Source of the DNA: Cladophialophora immunda
Taxonomy: Eukaryota; Ascomycota; Eurotiomycetes; Chaetothyriales; Herpotrichiellaceae
Assembly: GCF_000835495.1 (NCBI RefSeq)
Contig: NW_015622543.1
Location: forward strand, 3,262,463 to 3,326,462
Length of the DNA stretch: 64,000 nt
Direction: 5' to 3'
Below the pieces are notes generated by a model. The model was given only the letters and a program-made list of their open reading frames with translations, searched no databases and had not been told where the DNA came from. Within the stretch, counting starts at the first letter, position 1. Every line of letters begins with the position of its first letter. The position numbers and the translations under genes were made by a program. Below are positions 21,791-33,437 of this stretch, piece by piece.

Positions 21791-23318
21791 ATGACTGGCA
21801 CCAAGTTTTCTCATCCAGACCCTTATTCTTATCGGATCGGCTTCGACTCGTATCAGGAGTATATTTCTATAGTCCTTAAGTGGACAACAATCGTGCTGAC
21901 TCGAATCTCAGGACCGAAACCATCCAGGGGGCGCTTCCCGAGGGACAAAACTCGCCTCAGAAGGTGAATTACGGCCTATACGCTGAGAAGTTATCCGGGA
22001 CAGCATTCACGGCGCCTCGACATGAGAACAAGCAGACATGGTTATACCGTATTCTGCCAGCCGCTGCCCATGAGGCCTTCGTTCCTGAAGACGCCTCAAA
22101 CGATCGCATGAAGCCGGGGACAAACGAGAGCCAACTTATATATACGCCCACACAGCTTCGATGGGATCCATTCAATCTTGATAAGACAGCCGACTGGGTG
22201 CATGGACTGCATCTTTTATCCAGTGCCGGTGACCCGACCACGAAGAGTGGACTGGGCATCTTAGTCTACGCTGCCGGGAAGGATATGGGAAAGGAGGCCT
22301 TTTTCTCATCCGACGGAGATTTCTTGATCGTCCCGCAGCAAGGAGTGTTGGATATTCACACCGAATTAGGTAAGTTGGTAGTGCGGCCAGGTGAAATATG
22401 CGTGGTCCCTCGGGGTGTACGGTAAGAGAATTCCCCAAGTTCAACCACCAAAACTGATATTGATATCAGATACCGTGTAACCCTTCCAGCGGGCCCTGTG
22501 CGCGGATACGTGTGCGAGTTATACCAAGGCCATTACCAACTCCCCGAATTGGGCCCTATCGGGTCCAACGGTCTCGCTAATGCAAGGGACTTCCAAGTCC
22601 CGGTTGCATTCTTCGAAGATGACGAAGGCATACCGTCGGAGCACAAGATCTACAGCAAATTCAACAACATGCTCTTCTTGACCAAACAGGACCACACGCC
22701 ATTCGATGTGGTGGCCTGGCACGGCAACTACTATCCCTACAAGTACGACCTCGGGAAATTCAACACCATGGGCACCATCTCCTTTGACCACCCTGACCCG
22801 TCGATTTTCACGGTCCTGACCGGGCCGTCTGATCACGCCGGCACCGCGATCGCCGATTTCGTCATCTTTCCTCCTCGGTGGCTCGTGGGCGAGAACACCT
22901 TCCGTCCGCCATGGTACCACCGCAACGTCATGTCCGAATTCATGGGCTTGATCCACGGAGACTACGATGCCAAAACCGGTGGCGACTTCCTCCCCGGTGG
23001 AGCGAGTCTGCACAACGTCTTTTCCGCGCACGGTCCAGACTCCGATTCGTTCGAGACCAACAGCAATATCCCGTTGAAGCCGCAAAAAGTTGGCACTACA
23101 AGTCTGGCATTCATGTTCGAGAGGTAAGTTGCCATGACAACTACCAAAACTAGTTGTACAAGGTTGAAGTCTCTAACATGCTTTTGATTTGCAGTTCGCT
23201 CATGCTGGGAGTTACTGAATGGGGCCTCAAAACTTGCCAGAAACTACAGACAAGCTATAACGAGCATAGTTGGCGACCGTTGAAGCGTCATTTCAAGAAT
23301 CCCAACAAGAGCAAGTGA
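21791..23318 (+). CDS. Homogentisate 1,2-dioxygenase paralogue
   Basis: Exons 21791-21858, 21912-22421, 22470-23123 and 23195-23318 give 451 aa, the normal family length. The N-terminus [50 protein letters not shown] lines up with homogentisate dioxygenases but replaces the usual GFGN..SE stretch. The core has [16 protein letters not shown] and the iron-site block [23 protein letters not shown] with the His and Glu ligands, then [20 protein letters not shown]. The enzyme opens homogentisate to maleylacetoacetate in the cytosol in tyrosine and phenylacetate breakdown. No isomerase or fumarylacetoacetase lies nearby, unlike the usual fungal cluster. This may be a second copy or one acting on a related diphenol. 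Intron phases all close. Confidence 0.9.
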
Positions 23319-24216
23319 GATCAAAAGACTTGAGTATCGAGGATATTGAACCCGCCATCAGGGTTCGCTTCCTAACTTTCATTCGTGCTGCGAAGGAACG
23401 TTAGATTTTGACATTATAGCACATGGCATCGGTTAATACTATTAGATGTTACCCCTGGTGGCAGTGCCTTGTTGCAAATTTGTTCGTCACTCCTAAATGA
23501 CTAACCTTCAAACATAACGGCCCATTGTCCTTCCAACCACTTCGCTGCTGGCCTTCTCTTTGACTCGAGCTTCCTCTGAGAAAGCCAATGTTCTAGCTTA
23601 ACCGGTAGACATCTCAATCTGCACGGTCCTTTCACCTTTGCTATGTAGTAATAGGGCATATATGGGTGTCAATAGTGGGTCAGTGGCTTAGTGCAGTCTC
23701 AGAAGTTCACACAACTGGATTACCGCCAGGGACAAGGTCGTCCTGCTACTTGCAAGCCACGCAATACGATTGCCGGGGACATTTGATTCTCCACCCAAAA
23801 TGTCGGACTCGCGTGGAGCAGGATGTATGGTCACATGGAAAGTGGAATTTCTTGTTGGGCCCGAGTTGCACATCCTGCTAAGAGGACATTGGTTTCTCCA
23901 TTTTTTCTATAACAGAAATAACCTTGCCAACCCGTGAACTTTTCATTGACCAAGCTCTCAATGGCAACGCCATCATGTCTTCAATGGCCCAAACAAATGA
24001 TTCAACATCTAGTACGCCCAAGCACCTGCCACCAATGTAGCCTGACCTATCTGCTCCCATATATCATTTCCTCAACTTCCGAGATACACCGACTATTTAA
24101 TATGTGTCAAACCCGTGTGGAGCCCTCACGAGGGCCTCACATGTGTTACAAGCTTCGGCGGGCTGCCTCTGTCGGTTTCCTGCCCTCACTTCATTGGTGA
24201 GAGTATACTTCATCAT
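23319..24216. other. Intergenic region between convergent genes
   Basis: About 900 bases. No conserved frame, repeat or RNA gene is recognised. Confidence 0.4.
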
Positions 24217-25073
24217 TCACCTTTTCGCCTCCTCATCGTAGCGTCGCCGGGGTCCAGTAAAGTCGATCGAATACCATGCAAGACAGATCAAAAGCACGAC
24301 TGCCATCAACGCTCCATCGAAGAGGTACAACGTCCATTCATGCCTCAGGGGATATCCGCCGGAGCCCCAAGCATACTCGACGACTCGGAAAATGTTCCGG
24401 GCCGAGATCAGAACGCTGACCAAGTACAGCATGCAGAGGTATCGTTGCCACGGGATGTTTGTGGCCAGTATGTCTGGAGCATGGCGAGCGCGTGAGTGGA
24501 AGTTTGCGGCGACAACCACGAAGAAGCCGAAGACCAGGATCTGAAGACAAAGGCCGGCTAGGATGATGTACTCCCCAAGCTTGACTCTGCCGTGAGTCTT
24601 GGCCCCGGAGAGGACACCGCCGCCCACACCTTGAACAACGAAGCATAGGACGTCGCCTCCGACAAACACCTTGGTCATCCACTTCGAGGGAATTAGCGAG
24701 TGTGCATCGCCGTGGGTCGCGCGGATCAACCGGCCCAGGATCATGTAGACCGATGCCGCAAACAAGATCGGACCCAGCAGGATCAGGAGCGACTGGATCG
24801 CGTAAGGCAGCGTTTTGTCGGTGTGGTAGTGAGCCACAGCGCGAGCACCGTACCCGACGGCTTCAACTGGAGATATGTGTTAGCTCCCTGGAAGGAACCG
24901 ACGAAAGGGGTGGGCGTACATATGCCACCAACGACGAAAGGGATGCAGAACCGTGCCTTGGTCTGGACCAGGCGGACCAAGTGGGCAAGAGAGGCGAGTC
25001 CGAAGTACGCGGCCATAGCGATAGCTCCGACGAGTGAGGGCGTGTAGTACCAGAGGACGTATTGAACCGCCAT
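24217..25073 (-). CDS. RTA1-like seven-helix membrane protein
   Basis: Exons 25073-24920 and 24866-24217 (53-nt intron) give 267 aa. Seven hydrophobic helices are visible. Family landmarks are YTPSLVGAIAMAAYFG at the N-terminus, VVGGIFEAVGYGARAVAHYHT across the intron, LLGPILFAASVYMILGRLI and KVFVGGDVLCFVVQGVGGG. SARNIF RVVEYAWGSGGYPLRHEWTLYLFD lies near the end. RTA1-family proteins are associated with lipid translocation and resistance to 7-aminocholesterol or other toxicants in yeast; the fungal paralogues are mostly uncharacterised. The start was placed at MAVQYVLWYY because homologues begin just before YTPSL; an upstream in-frame ATG at 25142 exists. The gene stands alone, divergent from the DHA1 pump at 25992. 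Confidence 0.88.
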
Positions 25074-25991
25074 TGTGACTGCTATGCTCAACGAGATGAA
25101 ATACCGCGGCGTGGGTCGATGACTGGAGAGAGAACAGTGCACAGTGTAAGGTCTTCAGGGCAAGGGACTGATATAGCCAAGAAAGCTTTGTTGGAGGCCA
25201 AGTAGTGCAAGAAAGAGGCCTGGCTGCTGCTGGTTCCATTGAGGGCTTTTATGCACCACCATTCAGAGATCGTTGGGTTGAGAACAAACAACTGCAGCAC
25301 CGCCGACGTCACGAATATGCTGGTGTTCAGCTCTTGGAGCTGGTTCTAAATTGAGAATTTGCAGACGTGACGACTGAAATCGTTGCAACTGCGCTGGAGG
25401 TGCAACTCCGGCACCGAAATCAAAGTATGTATCTGTTAGAGTTAGTCGTGTTCGTGTAGATCCAGTGCCACTGCATGTAGAATTTAGTCCGTACTCTGTG
25501 GCCAAAGGCATGTCTCGTCGCCTGCCCCACTATCTGTTCCTATAAACATTACCACATCCGCTTTCCGATGGTTCCTCCGCGATGATATAGCGTTATTGCA
25601 CAGCATCGTGTTCGTATTATTCAGTCCTACTGGCGGCTGAGCGGGCGTTGAAAGGCTGAAACGGTGGTCTCAAAACAGGGAGGCATTCGAGGGCACTCTT
25701 TCGTAGTCTCCAGAGGTACCAATCCAAGGCGTGGGGCAGATACATCGGTATACGAGCTCTACAACCAATTTCCGCGTACTCGTGTTGGCTATACGAGTTG
25801 AGGTGCATGCCAAGAACGAGACCCACAGCGCCCCCTTTTGTCGCCGGCCAGTAGTCTTCTCCCAAGTCATGGTTCTTGTAAATCGTGCTGGCGCATGGGG
25901 ACCCCAGTCGGCTCATAAGTCAGCCTCTAAATATGTCTGTTCCATTTTTTACAGTCCTTGAGCTCAGCCATTCCTGCGAACGGTCGAGAGG
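25074..25991. other. Divergent intergenic region, RTA1-like / DHA1 MFS
   Basis: About 920 bases between divergent starts. Short frames here carry no family motif; it is presumed promoter sequence. Confidence 0.4.
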
Positions 25992-27637
25992 ATGGCCTGC
26001 TCTTTGGAGACGTTGCCAGCCCCTGATGTCGAAGCTATCGACCCGACCTCTGACCGTGAGAGATGTCCAAGCCCAGGACGGGATGTTGAGAAGGCCGACG
26101 ATGGCGGTGCTGCCGGTATCATGAACGGCGCAGATGAAGCAGACGAAGAGAGGTACATTGTATCGTGGGAAGAACCAGAAGGACAGGACAAATCCAACCC
26201 GATGAACTGGCCTCCATCCAAGAAATGGAGGACTATTGCCTTGCTCTCCTTTACCACCTTCCTCACGTTGAGTCTCAACCTCGCAGCGCAGAAGCCACAG
26301 CTGACTTTTGCACAGGCCGTTGGCATCCTCCATGTTCGCACCCGGTGTTCCTGTCATCATGGCAGACTTCCACAATACCTCCAACACCTTTGCCACCTTC
26401 GTCGTGTCCATCTTTGTCCTCGGCTTCGCGGCCGGACCACTGGTCCTGGCACCGCTCAGCGAGCTGTATGGCCGCGTGCCCGTCTACCACGTCTGCAACG
26501 TCGCGTTCCTATGCTTCACAATCATGTGCGCCATTTCAAAAGATTCGGGAATGCTCCTTGCTTCCAGGTTCTGGGCAGGTTTCGCCGGTGTCGCGACGGT
26601 CACCTGTGGAAGCAGTACGATTGGCGACATGGTGGCGAGGGAGAACCGTGCCGCTGCCATGTCCTTCTGGGCAATGGGCCCATTGCTCGGACCTGTGATA
26701 GGCCCCGTGGTTGGCGGCGTTCTGGTGGAGAGAGCAAATTGGAGGTGGACCTTCTGGACCATTGCCATCATGGTGAGCACACGCTGCCATGAGACGTGGG
26801 GTAACTGTTAACCTGAGCATATAGGCCGGACTGGTCGTAGTGGCGGCCGTGTTCATCTTCGAAGAGACATATCCCCCGGTAATACTGGAGAAAAAGGCAG
26901 CACGGCTACGGAAGCAAACCCAGAACAAGAAGTACCGTTCCAAGTTGGCGACGAAGACCTCGGGCAAAGAGCTGTTTCGGCAGAGCTTTCTTCGGCCGGC
27001 CAAATTGCTGCTCTTTTCGCCCGCGGTGTCCCTCATCAGCATATACATCGCCGTCGTGTACGGAATTCTGTATATCCTCTTCACCACGTTTTCGTTCGTG
27101 TTTAAAGAAGTGTATGGCTTCTCCGAGATTGCACTCGGCCTGACATTTTTGGGATGTGGCGTGGGAAACCTGTTGGGCCTTGCGTATGCTGGCAGGTTGA
27201 GCGACCGAGAAATCCGACGCAAGGTCTCCCTGGGACAAGAACCGGTGCCGGAGGACCGCTTGCCGTATGTCATCACACTGCCAGCGTGCTCGGCTTTGCC
27301 CGCGGGCATGTTCTTGTATGGCTGGGCGATCCAGGCGAAGCTCCACTGGATCGTCCCCATGATTGGTACCTCGCTGACCGGATTCGGAATGATTTGCATC
27401 TTCATGGCTGCTCAAACGTATCTGGTCGACGCCCATCCGCGACACGCAGCCAGTGCGTCTGCGGCCAATGCCGTCCTCCGCAGTGTTGCCGGAGCACTCC
27501 TGCCATTGTGCGGTCTGGACGTCTACGATGCGCTGGGATGGGGCTGGGGAAACAGTCTGTTCGGATTTGTTCTCCTCGCAATGGCACCGTTGCCGGTTGT
27601 CTTCAAGCTCTATGGGCACCGCTTCCGGGGAGAGTGA
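25992..27637 (+). CDS. MFS multidrug transporter, DHA1 family
   Basis: Exons 25992-26266, 26316-26772 and 26825-27637 give 514 aa. The N-terminal tail ends in IVSWEEPEGQDKSNPMNWPPSKKW, the standard DHA1 entry (SNPxNW). The first helix joins across a 49-nt intron to FLTPLASSMFAPGVPVIMADF. Motif A is LAPLSELYGRVPVY, motif C is the Gly/Pro-rich MGPLLGPVIGPVVGGVLVERANWRWTFWT. The second half has GNLLGLAYAGRLSDREIRRK and the end helix of AGALLPLCGLDVYDALGWGWGNSLFGF. Twelve helices. These are proton-coupled plasma-membrane exporters of drugs, polyamines or secondary metabolites. No biosynthetic cluster surrounds it, so the substrate is open. All splice phases close. Confidence 0.92.
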
Positions 27638-28322
27638 TATGGAAGCCATCTCCAGGCTTGATCGCAAGTTTCCACGTTCAACAGTCCATGTAACATGGGG
27701 AATAGACATTTAGGTGGCGCCAAAGAATGCGATCTGATTCTGAACAACAGCATCAAGAAGCGTGTTCCTTTATTCAAGTATTACAGCGCTCCTACCTATC
27801 TCTCACCCAGCTTATAGATGGGTAGGCGCCTTGGCACTGTCCTGCCTTCAGATAGCCGAAAGCTGTTCGCTCTCTAGATAGGGATATCAAGCATTCAGAG
27901 AGACGTGTTCCTCGTTCCCGCAAGTATGCTCTTCTCTCCCCGGCGGCCGAGGCTCGGCTCAAGATGTTTTGCAATAGATTCTAGAATTTCTCAGTCTGGC
28001 CGATATCACAGCACGCAACCTGATCTACACATAACCAATAATCCACCGGTCTCCATGAAACCAGCACCTTCTGCACAAAGAGAACAACCTGCCTGAACCT
28101 CGCACTTCTCGGTGCCCCCTTTTGGTGTGGAACCCAGCTCCACACCCACCCATGAACCCATAGACCAATCCAACTTAGTAAGGTTTGACGACTTTGACAA
28201 AATTTCCCATTTCTTTCCACCCAGATAGACGCCTATTACCCACCTGGTTCTTATATACTGAAGGAGATTTGACGACGCCTGGTATTTTCCTTTCCAAAAG
28301 CTCCTCCTCGCCATAGCATAGC
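27638..28322. other. Intergenic region between convergent genes
   Basis: About 685 bases without recognisable feature. Confidence 0.4.
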
Positions 28323-29452
28323 TCACTCACGTCTAACTGTGCCCCACGGATTCTCGGGGTAATAGTGAGGTGAATAAGGACCTTGAGCATGTGCTCGAGT
28401 CTCGTAGTCACTTCGGCTACCACGAGGTACGCTATGCCTCCGGGAATCGTGCTCCCCCGAGTATCGCCGCGGTCTGCTGTTGCCGCGGGAATGTTGCTCC
28501 TTTCCCCGGCTGTTGCTGCGAGAGGTACTGTGTCTCCGTGGCCGATGGTCACCTGAGAATCCCCGGGACACACTACTTCTGTGGGAGCGTTGCTGCGTTC
28601 CGCGGCTGGGGGCGTGAGACCTGCTGTGGTCCCTACTGTGGTGGCGAGGTGTGTGCATATGGGGTGCTTCTGGCTGACTGACGCGGGCGCTCTTGAGATG
28701 CAGTTGGTCCATGGGTTGGCCATGCTCGACGTCGGCGCTCATGATTCTTCGGCTGCGCTTGTGCTCCCTCTGCATGCGATGGGCTCGGAAGTCCACGTAC
28801 GAGATGATGAACATGTACACAGCGACGACACTGTGGGAAGGACATCTACGTCAGCATTTTGGCCTTCCTATTCCGCCCCGCCTGGCGCTCAGGACAGACG
28901 GAAATGTCAAGTATTTGGGGTCATGGCAGTCATGACTGAACGATATTATGAGGAGAGATTTGGGCAAATGAGTGGGTGCAAAAGGCAGGAGAAAAGAAAC
29001 ATACGTGATAACAATCGACACGACCACGGCTATCCACCTGAGCGTACAGGAAACGCCCACACACGACTGGAGGTTGGCCTGGAGGATCAAGAAAACGACC
29101 GCGGCCCAGAACACAATCTCGAGGCCGTTGAGGATGGCGTAGGCCTTGTAAGATCTCCACCGACTGAACCGCTCACGATGCTCCGTTAAAATCTGGTACG
29201 AGATGATGATCATGGATTTGCCGCTCTATGCCCATCCATAGGTCAATGTCGCAGTTCCCCGATGCAAAATCAGGTTGTCGAAAGCTTTGAAAGCAAAAAG
29301 AGACTCACCATGCCCAAGGCGATAGTGTTGGCTCGTGTTCGCGGCTGGCCTTTCAGGAACAGTTGCGGCGCGGACACGCCCATGACAACATGGATGAGGA
29401 TGATTTGTAGAACGTGCACTTTGAGCTTGTATTTGGGGTCGAAGAAGGCCAT
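28323..29452 (-). CDS. Four-helix membrane protein with Arg/Ser/His-rich cytoplasmic tail
   Basis: Exons 29452-29309, 29225-29005 and 28830-28323 give 290 aa. The first half has four membrane helices: KVHVLQIILIHVVMGVSAPQ, TRANTIALGM/IIISYQIL, LEIVFWAAVVFLIL and the helix across intron 2 ending VVAVYMFIISYVDFRAHR. From about residue 150 onward the chain is hydrophilic, built of R, S, H and D with many RHS, SR and HSR steps, resembling splicing-factor RS tails in composition. I recall fungal hypothetical proteins with the same N-terminal block (PKYKLKVHV..QPRTRANT), but no function is assigned. Intron 2 is long for this window (174 nt). Likely an endomembrane or plasma-membrane protein whose tail could be phosphorylated; that is inference. 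Confidence 0.8.
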
Positions 29453-30812
29453 GATTTTGCCGACGTCGTATTCTCGTTGTAGTTCTTGACCTTTACCGAA
29501 GGACCGTTTCTATGTGATTGAGAGGATATGATGCCGTGCCGCTTCTTGAGGTGGGAGTGCCGTGAGCAGCGGTGATCCCGTCGGTTCAGGGGGTGGCTGC
29601 GAAGGATCGAAATATTCAGGATTTCTGTAATAGTCAGGAGTGAGGACGAGGAATGCCTCTTATACGTGCGAAGGATATGGATGTCCCAGGACGGGGTGCC
29701 TATGATGTTGATATCCCTATCTTCGGTTTCAGGGCCAGCAAATTGCGGCAAGGCATGTTTACACTTTTTTCTTCTATCCCTATCCTCGAAAGTCAAAACC
29801 AGAGGGCTAACTTACTTGATCCGGGTATGGAGAATCAGTTGTCATAAATAGAGCGTTGGGATGGACACAACTGGCAGATGCATCCCAGCAACGACGAGAA
29901 GTCCAGCCCTAACTGGCGGGTAAGTGTTGAGTGGGACACGTTATGTCGTTGCATCGAGGCTCCAAAATTGCAACGCCTGGTTCCACCAGTTTGTACATCA
30001 AGTTTGTCGAATTCCTTGGAGCCGGTATCTAGGCAGCAACATTTCTCACGAGGCTGAAGTGTACTAAGACTCCAAGGTGTCAGAGACTCAGAGCAACCAT
30101 AACCTGGACAACCTCGTAGAATGGCTTGTTGACAAAGCCATACGACTTTAGTCAAGCAGCCTTTTTCTTGGCGACGCAGACACGAATACGCGTGATCTAT
30201 ACGATCTGGGGCCGTTCTATCGGGTTGGAACCCCCCTTGGCCGCTGCGTCGGCAATGGAAACCTTCGGCGTCAACTCCACTCGTGTTCTGATATGACGGG
30301 TGCCAAATGTCTTTTTCTCGTCGCCAATCGTCGGCCACTATGCTTGATCCAACATCGCCCTTCTGGCCAGTCGCATGGACATCAGGTACACGTATAAGGC
30401 GAACACAAGAGCATTGTTGGAAACCGCCCATCTCGGTCCATCGGATCCTCGTCTTTCCATATGCAAGATATTCAGGGGCTTTGTCCGCCATCCTCCTGTC
30501 CCCTCCCAAGTAAAATGAAGCGAATCGTACGAAGTGGTTACCAGTGCAGATCATCCAGAGGCTCCATGCTCACAGCAAGCTGTTTGATCACGTACAGCAC
30601 TCCCCGATTTGTTCTTCAGGCTTAAATATTGTGGCTCCGCTCGTTTCCTTGGGAATTTGAATCAGTACTCGCTAGTCTGACACAGTGACAGCAGCAAGCG
30701 GTCTTCATCCTGGCATAGCATAGCACTTTCTGGAGGCACTAGAGTATCGACCATCGGTTTCACAGGATCTTATGATTTGAATAAAGGTAGATCTTGCGAT
30801 GAGGGACCATGC
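29453..30812. other. Intergenic region with an unconvincing 239-codon frame
   Basis: About 1.36 kb. A 239-codon minus-strand frame (30554-29835) has scattered Cys and Arg and no domain, so I do not call it a gene. In another frame over about 30345-30560 (minus) a short stretch with NNALVFALYVYLMSM looks more protein-like, but it is isolated and bounded by stops. It could be a worn gene remnant. Confidence 0.3.
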
Positions 30813-32133
30813 CTAAGCGGCTGATATTGGAGTATTCGAGCTCGTACCAAATGTGAGAGAGTTCTGGGGCCAGGTTAGCCAAGCCTCCCAGCGCCTGCCG
30901 AGATGCGTGGTGATGGACGTGAGGAGGCGCTGGCCTGCGTCGCCCACGACCCACGACTTACGGCGCCGGTGGAGTAGTACTGCGTAGTAAGCAAGAAGGA
31001 TCAAAGCCTCGGGCCGTCGCTGATCCATCAGTTCCGTGTATTCCGAAGACGCGGTGACGAACCAAGCGAAGATGACATTGGTCGTGGCCAAGGGATCCCC
31101 AGGATATACATTCTCAACGTCGAAGTATTCTTGTAGTTTGTCCAGAGCTTCCCTGCAGACTTCCTTGGATGACAAGCTCAGGTCGGCAGCATCAATCAGA
31201 TCCCGCAGTGGGGAGCATTCGCCATGGGAGGGTTTCTCGCTACAATGTGCCTGATCGGCTTCTCTCATGATGTCACCCAACTCGGACTGGAGTAGAACGT
31301 CCCGCCACGTTTGGGTCACCAAGTTGACACCCCGGAGTAGCCTGACGCAGCCGACCAGACCATCCATAAAGGTGTTGAAATCGTCCTTGAGGGCGTTGAA
31401 GATGTCGTGGAATGTGTGAAGCCCGATTAGGTGGGAGAATAGTAGGACGGGCAAGCAGCTGGTGGCATCAATCCGTGACAGGATCTCGTTGAAGTCGGCT
31501 AATGCTTTCGATTGGAGAGATGTCGCCAGTGAGTGGTAGTACTCTCGCCGCTGAGGACGGAGGATGCCGATATGAATGGCGGAGATGGCCAGGATCTCGT
31601 GCATTAGGAAAGGATTGGCAATGCCCTGAGCGATGACGAGTTTGCTGTACAGCTCAATCTGATCCTGCGTGCGGACTACGGTCCTGCATGTGTCTGTGTA
31701 GAAGTGATGCAAGAGTTCCAGGTGGTCAATGTTGACGATGGAGTCAGCCCGTCCTTGGCTAAAGAGCGCGAGTGGTGAGCCCCCAGCCGTGTAAGAACCT
31801 GCACTGACAACGGGTGTCAGACGTCCGCCGTCAGCAGGTAGCTGGGGAGCAGTCGGGGTGCTTTGAGCCCTCGTTGGCTCGATCTGGGTCGTCGTCGGGG
31901 CCCTGACATCGAATTCCCACCTGCATGTTCGTTTGGAGGTGGTGCAGTTCACGCAAATAGGACGTGTCTCATCACACTGCTCGTTCAACGTTCATGGTTA
32001 GACAATCTCTCTCCAGTAAGCTTAATAAGACGCGCACCACCGGGGATTTGTCAAGACCCGTACCTTGATGTGTCGGCGCTTGCATTCCGAACAGCCTCGT
32101 TTAGATTTACGGTGTGTTCTACGAGGAGCCATC
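30813..32133 (-). CDS. Zn(II)2Cys6 transcription factor with probable frameshift before the zinc cluster
   Basis: Exon 32133-32064, an 87-nt intron (GTACGG..CAG) and exon 31976-30813. The large exon codes 387 residues starting CDETRPICVNCTTSKRTC. The first exon supplies GCSECKRRHIK, completing the six-cysteine cluster, and the junction is in phase for that frame. However, the only nearby ATG (32133-32131), which opens MAPRRTHRKSK as in many relatives, is one base out of frame with it; a run of four A (minus strand, near 32100-32103) is where the shift lies. As read, the ATG frame loses the zinc cluster. Either a real one-base indel, a sequencing error or an unseen upstream start. The rest of the reading frame is intact, including FYTDTCRTVV and HLGRRWEAWLTWP at the end. 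Divergent from the SSADH gene. Confidence 0.7.
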
Positions 32134-33437
32134 TTGACTCAAAATTCCCATTCCACAGTCAAAGCAATACCACGGAGCTGGGTTAACGCCCAAGAGAGGA
32201 TGTGGAAGATTAATGGTCTCGGCTTCTTGCTGCCTAGAGTAGAACCCTGGGAGACGAAAGAACACGAGTGGCAGATTGCAGGTCTTCTAAGTACTGGGAA
32301 GCTCGAGATGCACCGTTCGCGGAAATCTATGGATTGAGGGTTGTGTGATAATGAAAAAAATTCGCATCAGACGAAGGGAATACGAAGGTCAAAGGTTGAA
32401 GACCGAGCCGGCACGCGATCGAAGATGCTGAGAACACGAAACACGGACACGAACACGAGGCTTGGCGCTGATCTTCCCATTGGTGGAGACGGGCAAGACT
32501 AGCGGGATGTTGGCTTAGCGTGCTTGGCATTGGCGGAAGCCTCTCAGCCTCTCTCCAAGCAAAAGCACCGACGGAGGCAACCGCTGGCGGAAAATTTCCC
32601 TGCAACCTGCATTGGACCGTAATTACCCCTTTGGCACTATTAGATGCGATGGCCTTTCACTCCTATAAGGAGAGACTCAAATATGCCATCCCGCCTTTGA
32701 GCTCGATAGCCCTTGGTTCCAGCCTCTAGCCCCATCAGTTGGCCCAAACCCTGAGCTTGTCGCGGTCGCTCTTCATACACCATGGCTTGACGCATGATTC
32801 CAGACCGTTCACTGTTCTTTGAAGAAGGATAATTGCACACGACAGCACATCGACACCCATTGTCCTCTTCGGTCGATCAAATAATGGAGGCAAGAGACTG
32901 CGGGCAGGCCATTAGCCCCCGCCATCCTCCGCGTATGTCCAATGAACACCATTGGCAGTCCCAAAAACCTACGAGTTTTGCCATGTTACAAATATTCTGA
33001 GATGGGAGGGGCGAGAAGGCGAGCCCGATTGTTCTCTGTTGACGGCAGCGCTAGGAGTGGCATTTTGGACCTTTCACCCCCATCGCATGTCGCCTCGCCA
33101 GCAGCGGATAACCTCTGTGCGCCAACAACGACAAGAAGCAGAGTTGACATGCTTATCAATGGGGTTAGAAATTGATGTGCAGAAGAGTTTCCTATCTCCG
33201 ACGATTCCAGTCAGAATTGCGGCCGAGGCAGGCCTCGCCTCGTACATCACCACCCGCCAATTAAGGCAGGCTTGGCCCGAACCCAGATCCCTATCTCCCC
33301 GAGTCTGTATAGACTTGTTCGGACTGGGTGTTCATGCGCGTTTGCATTTATAAACTTTGATGATTCATATACAAATGCTTGAATGAAAATACATCATTCT
33401 ATCAAAGCCAGGTGTGTTCCATAGCGCCGGAAGCGAT
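32134..33437. promoter_or_regulatory. Divergent region, Zn2Cys6 factor / SSADH
   Basis: About 1.3 kb with no supported gene; presumed promoters of both neighbours. The open frame at 32952-33353 has no recognisable motif. Confidence 0.4.

Noticed and set aside
22519..23085. 188-codon antisense frame in the homogentisate dioxygenase gene
   Set aside because: Shadow frame over conserved coding sequence on the plus strand.
16804..23318. A phenylacetate pathway (P450 plus homogentisate dioxygenase)
   Set aside because: The P450's N-terminal half does not look like the known phenylacetate hydroxylases, and 1.2 kb plus an unrelated orientation separate it from the pair.
26906..27709. 267-codon antisense frame inside the DHA1 transporter
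   Set aside because: It is the antisense shadow of a well-supported membrane-protein exon.
29835..30554. 239-codon minus-strand open frame
   Set aside because: Composition is rich in Cys, Arg and Gly without hydrophobic periodicity, no motif is recognised, and it has no splice context.
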